Of a stretch of 64,000 nt of DNA, positions 53,293 through 61,200 are shown in pieces. Source of the stretch: an uncultured Bacteroidales bacterium. GTDB taxonomy: Bacteria > Bacteroidota > Bacteroidia > Bacteroidales > WCHB1-69. Position 1 is the stretch's first letter, and every line of letters begins with the position of its first letter. Position numbers and translations under genes: made by a program. A model generated the notes under the pieces. It did no database searches. It saw only the letters and a list, made by a program, of their open reading frames with translations, and had not been told where the DNA came from. Location of the stretch: the NCBI GenBank assembly GCA_937949745.1, contig CALECM010000060.1, forward strand, positions 1 to 64,000. The letters run 5' to 3'.

Positions 53293-54558
53293 TTATTCCG
53301 GGAAGATAATGGAGAGCTGGTTCTCGTCTTTCTTCTTTTTATCGTTTTTCAATGTGAACAGTCTGCGTAAATTTTCGGGGTGAGCTTCGTGAATGGTAAA
53401 CGGTGTAAGCTCGTTACACGTGATAAAATACCTCGCTTTTTTCATTACCACACCGATCTTTTTAAGCACAGCCGACGTAATACGACTATGTCTTCTCGTG
53501 GCTACGATCAAATTGGCTGATTTAACCCCGATTCCCGGGACCCGTAAAATCAGCGAACGATCGGCTTTGTTAACATCTACGGGAAAGAATTCCGGATGTC
53601 GTAACGCCCAGGCAAGTTTGGGATCTATTTCAAGGTCGAGGTTCGGATAGTGGTCATCCACGATCTCTTCGGTTTTAAATCCGTAGAAACGCATCAGCCA
53701 GTCCGCCTGGTAAAGCCTGTTCTCCCTGACTAACGGCGCCTGTTGCAGCATCGGCAGCCGGTTGTCGTAAGCATTTACCGGCACAAATCCCGAATAATAA
53801 ACCCGTTTCATACTCGGTCTTTGGTATAAAGCGTCGGAGAGCTGCAGGATATCCCGGTCGGATTCATTGGTCGCACCCACGATCATTTGCGTACTTTGTC
53901 CCGCCGGAGCGAATTTCGGCGCGTGTTGCAGGTGTTTGCGCTCATCCAGGCTTGCCAGGACACCCTGTTGTATATAGAGCATGGGTTTATATACGCTTTG
54001 ATGGTCTTTTTCCGGAGCCAGCATTTTCAGGTTCTCTTCCCTGGCAATTTCCACATTAACACTCATACGGTCGGCATATAGTCCCGCTTCGGATACCAAT
54101 TCTTTACTGGCGCCGGGAATACTTTTCATGTGAATATAGCCGTTATAGCGGTGCACGGTACGCAGGTCTTTTACGACCCGGACCATCCTTTCCATGGTGT
54201 AATCCGGATTACGGATCACTCCCGAACTGAGGAATAACCCTTCGATATAATTCCGACGGTAAAATTCAATCGTAAGATCTACCAGTTCATTGACGGTAAA
54301 AGTGGCTCTGGGAATATCATTGGTCCGCCTGTTAATGCAATAGGCACAATCGTAAATACAGTAGTTCGTGAGCATGATCTTCAATAAAGAAACACACCGT
54401 CCGTCGGCGGTAAAGCTGTGGCAGATTCCCCAGCCTTTAGCGCTCCCCAAAGTACCCGGTTTATTCTTTCGGGTGGTACCGCTCGAGGCACAGGAAACGT
54501 CGTATTTTGCCGATTCAGCCAGTATATTTAATTTATTTGCGATTGCGTCTTTCATCAT
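53293..54558 (-). CDS. Putative DNA modification/repair radical-SAM protein (TIGR03916-type), 421 aa
   Basis: The radical-SAM cluster is LTNYCIYDCAYCINRRTND (CxxxCxxC) near residue 80. The C-terminal part has a helix-hairpin-helix DNA-binding motif (LRVPGIGVKSANLIVATRRH). This combination matches the family annotated as a DNA modification/repair radical-SAM protein, always paired with the downstream TIGR03915-type gene. Its chemistry is unknown. ATG 54558 (MMKDAIANKLNIL) is preferred over an extension to 54612, whose added residues are not family-like. Confidence 0.88.
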   Translation of the reverse strand: MMKDAIANKLNILAESAKYDVSCASSGTTRKNKPGTLGSAKGWGICHSFTADGRCVSLLKIMLTNYCIYDCAYCINRRTNDIPRATFTVNELVDLTIEFYRRNYIEGLFLSSGVIRNPDYTMERMVRVVKDLRTVHRYNGYIHMKSIPGASKELVSEAGLYADRMSVNVEIAREENLKMLAPEKDHQSVYKPMLYIQQGVLASLDERKHLQHAPKFAPAGQSTQMIVGATNESDRDILQLSDALYQRPSMKRVYYSGFVPVNAYDNRLPMLQQAPLVRENRLYQADWLMRFYGFKTEEIVDDHYPNLDLEIDPKLAWALRHPEFFPVDVNKADRSLILRVPGIGVKSANLIVATRRHSRITSAVLKKIGVVMKKARYFITCNELTPFTIHEAHPENLRRLFTLKNDKKKKDENQLSIIFPE

Positions 54559-54815
54559 TGCAAAGTAACTATTTTTCGTCCAGATATCACGTAAAAAGTT
54601 TCTTAAAAACATGGAAAAATCCTCTTAGCAAATTTGCCGGGAAAACCTGTTTTTTTGGTGGAAACATAATGGGTTAAATTCAAACAATTATTGTATTTTC
54701 CCTGTTATAAAACAACCATCAACGAAAGATGTTTTTTAATAAAATTTATACGGAAAAATCTATATCTACCATAATATTTCATAATTTAGCCGTTTCAAAT
54801 TCTAAACAGTATAAA

Positions 54816-56021
54816 ATGGATAATAAAATTTTGCAAGTAAGTGATTCTGTAAAGTGGATCGGAGTTTTGGATAAGAATCTCAAAACCTTCGATATCATCA
54901 TGGAAACCAAGTTTGGGACTACCTATAATTCCTATTTTATCGATGCCGATAAAATAGCTGTGGTAGAAACGGTGAAGGAAAAGTTCTTTGATGTTTACGA
55001 AACAAAATTACGACAGGTTTGTAATCCGGAAGAGATTGAATATATTATCCTGGATCATACCGAACCCGATCATTCAGGGTCATTGAAAAAAATGCTCGAG
55101 ATCGCACCGAATGCTACGGTATTGGCATCAGGTCCCGCACTTAAATTTTTGAGAAACCAACTGGGCTTTGATTTTCCACAAAAAGAATTAAAGGAAGGCG
55201 ATATTATCGATCTCGGAAATAAAAAGATCAGGGTTATCTCGGCTCCCAATCTTCACTGGCCGGACAGTATCTATACTTACCTTGAGGAAGATAAGGTTCT
55301 ATTTACGTGCGATTCTTTCGGTGCTCATTTTTGTAGTGAAGAGATGTTTGATGATAAAGCGGGCAATTACGACGAAGCGTTCAAATATTATTTTGATGTT
55401 ATATTAAAACCCTTCAGTAAATTCTTTTTAAAAGCCATCGACAAGATCAGGCCTTTGGAAATTAATGCCATCCTCACCGGACATGGTCCTTTGCTGACCA
55501 CGACATGGAAACAGAAGGTAGACTGGTCGGAGGAGATGTGCAAAGAATATTTAGCTCATAATCCGGAGAAAAACCGGATATTGCTGGCATTTGTTTCAGC
55601 CTATGGGTTTACCCGGACCATAGCGGAAAAATTAAAGGAAGGCCTTGAAGAAATTGAAGATATTACGGTAGATTACTGTGATATTGAAGAAATGCCCGCT
55701 GATATCCTGGCCGATAAGATTTCCAGGGCATCCGCTTACCTTTTGGGAAGTCCCACGATTAACCAGAATATGTTACCGCAGCTTTACAATATTTTTGCGA
55801 TGATGACTCCTATCAGGGACAGGGATAAGCTGGCAGGTTGTTTCGGCTCTTTCGGGTGGAGCGGAGAAGCGGAAAGGGATTTGGTGAACAATTTTGAGAA
55901 TTTGAAACTCAATTTCTGCGGAGATACGCTTTTCCTTAAATTCAAACCGCAGGAAGAGGATTTTGAAAGAATTAAAACTTACGGCAAAAAATTTGGCCTT
56001 TTAGTAAAAGGCCAAAAATAA
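54816..56021 (+). CDS. fprA: Flavodiiron protein (FprA-type), 401 aa
   Basis: An A-type flavoprotein that reduces oxygen or nitric oxide. The metallo-beta-lactamase-like diiron domain has LDHTEPDHSGSL (H-x-E-x-D-H), CDSFGAHFC (Asp) and LTGHGPL (His). The flavodoxin domain follows (about 255-400; AFVSAYGFTRTIAEKLKEGL, GSPTINQNMLPQ, FGSFGWSGEAE). It likely protects an anaerobe from oxygen, fitting sodB nearby. ATG 54816 (MDNKILQVSDSVKW) is the family start; an open extension to 54729 is not family-like. Confidence 0.93.
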   Translation: MDNKILQVSDSVKWIGVLDKNLKTFDIIMETKFGTTYNSYFIDADKIAVVETVKEKFFDVYETKLRQVCNPEEIEYIILDHTEPDHSGSLKKMLEIAPNATVLASGPALKFLRNQLGFDFPQKELKEGDIIDLGNKKIRVISAPNLHWPDSIYTYLEEDKVLFTCDSFGAHFCSEEMFDDKAGNYDEAFKYYFDVILKPFSKFFLKAIDKIRPLEINAILTGHGPLLTTTWKQKVDWSEEMCKEYLAHNPEKNRILLAFVSAYGFTRTIAEKLKEGLEEIEDITVDYCDIEEMPADILADKISRASAYLLGSPTINQNMLPQLYNIFAMMTPIRDRDKLAGCFGSFGWSGEAERDLVNNFENLKLNFCGDTLFLKFKPQEEDFERIKTYGKKFGLLVKGQK

Positions 56022-56052
56022 TATAAAAAGAAAATAAATTAATCAATTTTAG

Positions 56053-56088
56053 AATCAACCAAATATTACATTTGGTTGATTTTTTTCA
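56053..56088 (+). terminator. Terminator of fprA, overlapping the 3' end of rpsT
   Basis: AATCAACCAAAT pairs perfectly with ATTTGGTTGATT around a 5-nt loop, followed by seven T on the plus strand. The right arm encodes the last codons of rpsT on the minus strand (INQM and stop), so the two genes share this hairpin. The minus-strand T-tract is weak. Confidence 0.85.
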
Positions 56089-56317
56089 TTAAACCTGATT
56101 TAAGGTTACCTGCTTTATTTTTATGGATAATGCCCTTCTTAGCCAATTTATCGATCAGGGAAGTAACACCCGGTAATTGTTTTGCGGCTTCTTCCTTGTT
56201 TTCGATGGTACGAATGGTTTTTAATGCGTTACGCATGGTTTTGGCGTAATAGCGGTTTTCCAGTCTTCTTTTATTGTTTGCTCTTATCCTTTTTAATGCA
56301 GATTTGTGGTTTGCCAT
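56066..56317 (-). CDS. rpsT: 30S ribosomal protein S20, 83 aa
   Basis: The small basic protein starts MANHKSALKRIRANNKRRLE, typical of S20, and binds 16S rRNA. It ends MKKINQM. The length is normal. It is monocistronic with a TATTTTTG promoter 48 bp upstream. Its 3' end lies within the terminator hairpin. Confidence 0.96.
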   Translation of the reverse strand: MANHKSALKRIRANNKRRLENRYYAKTMRNALKTIRTIENKEEAAKQLPGVTSLIDKLAKKGIIHKNKAGNLKSGLMKKINQM

Positions 56318-56364
56318 CTTTTCAATTATTTGTTTTAAATCTTAATATGTCTATAATCGGGGTG

Positions 56365-56372
56365 CAAAAATA
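56365..56372 (-). promoter_or_regulatory. -7 promoter element of rpsT
   Basis: The minus strand reads TATTTTTG, leaving a leader of roughly 43 nt before the rpsT ATG. S20 autoregulation could act on this leader, but no structure was identified. Confidence 0.6.
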
Positions 56373-56454
56373 CAAAATTTTATTTTACAAAAACATACCT
56401 AAAAAAAGTTTTTTCCCTGATTCCGGAAGATGTTAAATATTATGGTTTCCCTTT

Positions 56455-56877
56455 CTATCCTGTAACTCCATTTTCAAATGCCCTGACCTTTTCTTTATAT
56501 ATTTCCCGGATAGGGACCGAAGAGCCGGAATGACGGTCCAATCCGGCAATCACGCTTTTACAGATGGTCTTAACGGTATTTGTTTTCGTATCTCGCAGAT
56601 GTTGCAGCATTTTCATGCTTTTATTACCCAATTCATAAATTTTGGTATCGCAGACAATCTGATCGGAAATCAATACCGGCGAGCAGAAATCCAACTCAAG
56701 GTGAACCAGTACCAGGTCGAGTTCATTCCATTGGATCGCATTACCGAGCAGATTTTCAAGATAAGCACTCCGGCCATAATCGAATAAATTACACTGGGCC
56801 CCATTGTTTACGTGCACGAAAGGATCCAGGTCGCTCATACGGATCTGAATAGGAGTGCTGAAATTGAATTTTTCCAT
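56455..56877 (-). CDS. Acyl-CoA thioesterase (4HBT hotdog fold), 140 aa
   Basis: A hotdog-fold thioesterase of the 4-hydroxybenzoyl-CoA/YbgC-like type. The catalytic loop is MSDLDPFVHVNNGAQCNLFD (Asp, then HVNN). It hydrolyses acyl-CoA or acyl-ACP; the substrate is unknown. It is divergent from the Old Yellow Enzyme-type gene, with the two promoter elements about 20 bp apart. Confidence 0.88.
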   Translation of the reverse strand: MEKFNFSTPIQIRMSDLDPFVHVNNGAQCNLFDYGRSAYLENLLGNAIQWNELDLVLVHLELDFCSPVLISDQIVCDTKIYELGNKSMKMLQHLRDTKTNTVKTICKSVIAGLDRHSGSSVPIREIYKEKVRAFENGVTG

Positions 56878-56896
56878 TTATCTGAGTTTACGGGGA

Positions 56897-56904
56897 CAAA
56901 AATA
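56897..56904 (-). promoter_or_regulatory. -7 promoter element of the thioesterase gene
   Basis: The minus strand reads TATTTTTG, 19 nt upstream of the ATG at 56877. Confidence 0.6.
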
Positions 56905-56924
56905 GAAAAAATCCAATTTTCCAC

Positions 56925-56932
56925 TATATTTG
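56925..56932 (+). promoter_or_regulatory. -7 promoter element of the flavin oxidoreductase gene
   Basis: TATATTTG ends 11 nt before ATG 56944, so the leader is about 8 nt. It excludes the open extension back to 56812, which would cross into the thioesterase gene. Confidence 0.65.
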
Positions 56933-56943
56933 CCGTAAAAAAT

Positions 56944-58173
56944 ATGATGCAGGAATCCAGGATATTTACACCATGCCGGATCGGTCCTGTTACATTACGT
57001 AACCGGACTATCCGTTCAGCGGCTTTTGAGAATATGGCTTATCAAAATAAACCCTCCGAAGATCTGTATAATTACCACGTCAGTGTGGCGGAAGGAGGAG
57101 TGGGAATGACGACGGTAGCCTACGCTTCTGTAAACAGAAGCGGGGTTTCGTTCGACGGCCAGTTATGGATGCGGGAAGAGATCGTTCCGGAATTACGGCG
57201 ACTGACCGATGCGGTCCATGCGGCCGGAGCCAAAGCTTCTATCCAGCTGGGGCACTGCGGAAATATGACTCACAAGGCTACCTGCGGACAAAAACCGGTA
57301 GGCGCCAGTAACGGCTTTAATCTCTATTCTCCCACTTTCTATCGGAAGCTTACGGAGACAGAGATCCACGGACTGGTAAAGGATTTCGGTACGGCGGTGG
57401 AACTAGCTGGAAAAGCCGGATTCGATTGCGTGGAGATTCACGCCGGACACGGATATCTCATTAGCCAGTTCCTTTCACCTTATACCAATCATCGGAAAGA
57501 CAAATTCGGAGGAAATCTTGAGAACAGGATGCTCTTTATGAAAATGGTTATGGCGGAAGTAATGAAAGCAGCCGGCGATGACATGGCTGTGGTGGTCAAA
57601 ATCAATATGTACGATGGTTTCAGGGGAGGATTGGGAATTGAAGACTGTATTACGGTGGCCCGCGAATTGGAAAAAACAGGCGTGCATGCGCTGGTACTTT
57701 CGGCGGGTTTTGTGAGCCGGGCACCCATGGCGGTGATGCGTGGAAAAATGCCATACAAAACGCTGGCTTATTACATGGATAAAAAGAAATTCTGGTGGCT
57801 TAAAATCGGTATACGTTTATTCGGCTGGCTTATTATTCCTCCTGTTGAATATAAGGAAGCCTATTTCCTGGAAGATGCCAAAAAATTCAGGCAGGCGCTG
57901 GATATTCCTTTGATTTATGTCGGGGGATTGGTTTCGAAAAATATGATAGAGAAAGTATTGGATGAAGACTTTGTGGCGGTACAAATGGCCCGTTCTTTAT
58001 TACATGATCCGGGTTTTGTGAATAAGATGAAAGAAGGGGAGGAGCGATGCGGTTGTAAACATTCCAATTATTGTATAGGAAGGATGTATACGCTGGAAAT
58101 GAAATGCCATCATTGTGTGGAAGACCTACCCGTGAAACTACGGAGGGAAATAGATAAAGCCGAAAGGTCATAA
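56944..58173 (+). CDS. NADH:flavin oxidoreductase (Old Yellow Enzyme family), 409 aa
   Basis: An FMN-dependent TIM-barrel ene-reductase. Visible: FTPCRIGPVTLRNRTIRSAA at the start, the catalytic-region text CVEIHAGHGYLISQFLSPYT then NHRKDKFGGNLENRM, and the FMN-phosphate loop IYVGGLVS with VQMARSLLHDP. After residue 360 a Cys-rich tail (ERCGCKHSNYCIGRM, then CHHCVEDL) recalls the start of the iron-sulfur site of larger 2,4-dienoyl-CoA reductases, but the second dinucleotide-binding domain is missing. It reduces an activated C=C bond of unknown substrate. ATG 56944 is chosen; 56947 is also possible. Confidence 0.9.
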   Translation: MMQESRIFTPCRIGPVTLRNRTIRSAAFENMAYQNKPSEDLYNYHVSVAEGGVGMTTVAYASVNRSGVSFDGQLWMREEIVPELRRLTDAVHAAGAKASIQLGHCGNMTHKATCGQKPVGASNGFNLYSPTFYRKLTETEIHGLVKDFGTAVELAGKAGFDCVEIHAGHGYLISQFLSPYTNHRKDKFGGNLENRMLFMKMVMAEVMKAAGDDMAVVVKINMYDGFRGGLGIEDCITVARELEKTGVHALVLSAGFVSRAPMAVMRGKMPYKTLAYYMDKKKFWWLKIGIRLFGWLIIPPVEYKEAYFLEDAKKFRQALDIPLIYVGGLVSKNMIEKVLDEDFVAVQMARSLLHDPGFVNKMKEGEERCGCKHSNYCIGRMYTLEMKCHHCVEDLPVKLRREIDKAERS

Positions 58174-58210
58174 AAAAATTCATCGGACAGACAAGCCATC
58201 CGACGAATTC
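58171..58210 (-). terminator. Terminator of the large surface-protein gene
   Basis: On the minus strand AATTCGTCGGA pairs with TCCGATGAATT around a 10-nt loop and is followed by a run of T. It lies about 55 bp past the stop at 58264 and overlaps the stop of the convergent flavin oxidoreductase gene. Confidence 0.75.
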
Positions 58211-58263
58211 CACCAAAATAAAACCAATAAAACACTTAAACTATCAAAACCAATAGGCTTAAG

Positions 58264-61200
58264 CTATTTTCTTTTTAAACACCGGATACTGTATCCGAGG
58301 TGTTTATCTGTATGTTTTTCCAAAAGATCATCACAACCGTACATCAATTCGAAATAATAGGCGCCGAGACCTTCAGGGGTTTCATCGGAAGCCCAGAAAT
58401 AAGCATTACCCATAAGATAATAGAACTGGTCTACATGTCCGTTGTAATATCCTGCCGGCAGTGCGGTAAACCCTGTGCTGTTATCTCCGGGATCCTGGAT
58501 CCAGTAATCGGGTGATTTTAGTGAGGACGCACTCAGAGTCATCAATTCCCTATAATCTTCGATCGTAGGAAGATGCCATCCGTCGGGGCATATTCCCTGG
58601 ATATGGTCAGAGGCTGCAAAAGGAGAAACTCCGGGAACCGTATCCACTGCCGCATACCAGCTGTACAACCTGCCGAAGATCGCTTCGTTCCGGTTTGAAT
58701 CGGAATACATGCTTGAGTAATATACCCATACATCAGGAATGGGACGTCCATCCGCATAGTTAAGAGATTCCAGGTTTCGCTGGGTCCAGCAATTACATCC
58801 GATCTGCACACCCGGATAGCGGTTTCCGTTATAATCCACGGCGGTATCACAAGGAGGATACATCCGGTATACTTTCTGGATACAGGAAGCAAAATTACCG
58901 CAATCATCTATCGCTTCCCATTCTATTTCAAAATAATTCTGGGTAATGTCGATCTCGTGAATATTATGGGTAATCCGGATATTGGTATCGCTTCCGTAAT
59001 GATCGTATATATAATGGCTCCATTCAGGAGGAGGCATGTTGAAAGGCGGTTCGCATTCTTCCCAATGAAGGGCTATCGTGTCGTCACGGCATAACAATTC
59101 GAAGTAATAACCGTCCGCTTCGTCATTATTCATATAAACCGTTACCTCCCTGATCAGGCTGTCGCAGCCGTGCTGGTTCTTCACTATATATCTTTTGGTT
59201 TCCGAACCGAAAAATGTGCTGTCATAAACGGTGATCGGGAAATTACAGGTATAAATCACCGTATCGTTCACGGGCTGGTTAATGTAAGACGGGAAAACGG
59301 TTAGGGTCAGTCTTCTTATACTATCGCATAAACCGTTGGCCGTGGTAAGATTCCGGGTATAAACAAAGATTCCGGAGTTAAGGGAATCCTCCGTCCGGAT
59401 TACCCAGTCATAGCCGCTGTAGATATCCCCGTGACATACGGAATCGGCAAAATCCAGTTCTAATGCCGGTAATATCGTAAGTTCCAGTGTCCTGATACTA
59501 TCACAATTTCCGTTCACGGTTAACAGACGTTCCTCATAAGTGTAAGTTCCGGGATTGACCGTATCTGCGGTGTTGACAGACCAGTCGTTTTCCGTAAAGG
59601 TTTCTCCTAAACAGATACTGCCGGTGAATTGCAGGTTGTAGACAGGATTTACATTCAAACGGATTATCGCCGGTTTATAGTTCGTTACCTGCAGTCCGGT
59701 ATTATTTAGGGCGCACAAAGAATCATTGCCTACCGTCACATAAAATACGGTGTCCCTTAACGGATTGACCATAGTGAGCCTGGATTCGGTTTTGCTGGTC
59801 CCGTTCACTATTTCCGTGTAAACGACGTCGGTTAATGAACTATCGCTGTACCATACGAAGGTTTGCGGGAAGGTTATCGTTGAAGAGGCAGTTAAGCTGG
59901 TATCCATACCATAGCAAATAGTTGCCGGGTTAATTTGGATTTCAGCGGGATCTGCATATTCGCGTATGACAGCCTCTACAGGTTTCAATTGTTGCTTTGT
60001 GGTAATAGAGGCTTCCCATCCCGGCAATCCCAGAGAATCATTGGATTGGAAACTTACGGTAAGACTTCCCCCGGTTGTGGTAAAAGTCAAAGGCATCAAT
60101 GCATTCAGGTTTCCTCTCATCGGAGGTGTCAGTAGAGGTGCATTGGTACTGTTCCCGTCGTAGAGATAAAGATAATCATTAAAAATAGAATCTGTAATGA
60201 ATGAGGTAAAAGTGATGGTAATCATATCTTCCGCCAAAGAAGTAAAAGTCAGGGTATAATTTTCCGATGTATCGTAAGGCATAAACGGTCCGCCGGAATC
60301 AAAAAATCTTACGATGACATCCGGATATACGGTTACAAGGCCATCTCCCATCACAACTAATTCTTCCTCTTCGGGATCGAATACATAAAACGCACACACT
60401 TCTTCATTGCTTACCGTTACATAACGGGTAATATTATTTGAGATACCAGGCACATTCAGTGTTGCCGGACTTTCGGAAGCGTTCTCGATCGTATCTACTT
60501 GAATAAGGTTCCGTCCTAAAGAATCCATATACCAATAGAAATATTGCGGATAAGGTAAATCAACTTCTGCTGTGAGGTGCGCTTCCGAACCACGACAAAC
60601 GGTGTCCGGAATGGTTATAATTTCTGTATTAATGATATTACGTTTAATTTGAATCGTAAGTGTATCCTCATCCACCTGACGGGGATCTCCTTCCCAGTTC
60701 CAGTCGCCGTATACGGTATTTATATTACTGTCACCCTGGTCACATCCCCATATTTGTCCTTTAATCTGGGCAGATGTTTTGGTTAACTGCGAATGGGCTT
60801 CAAGGTTGAGGGGGAATATTACGGAATCCTTTGCAGGGACAGAATCCAGTTTAAACTCCAGATTCGTAGCTCCCTCCATAGAAATATGGAATGGCAAATG
60901 AATGCGGGTATATACGTTTGTAGCCGTCTGGCTTCCATCGTTTCTTATGGTTACATTGACCGGAAAATCTCCCGGGCAAATCTCATCTTCGGTAGTGTTT
61001 AAATTTAAGGAAAGAACAATGGCTGCGGCATCTAGGAAGAAATTACTTACTGCGCTGTCAGTACAGGCTTCCGGTGCGTTATCCAGTACCACAACCCTGT
61101 AGTAAGTGGGTGTGGTAAGATTCGTAACAGCATAATTCGCAGTGGTAACGGGCGTCAAAGTCCAGTTAATACTATCTGCACTTGTATACCATTTATAAAT

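Noticed and set aside
53293..54612. Longer start for the radical-SAM protein at 54612
   Set aside because: The added 18 residues are not family-like; ATG 54558 fits the known N-terminus.
56812..56943. Longer start for the flavin oxidoreductase at 56812
   Set aside because: It would cross the divergent promoters and overlap the thioesterase gene; the family starts at MQESRIFTPCRIGPV.
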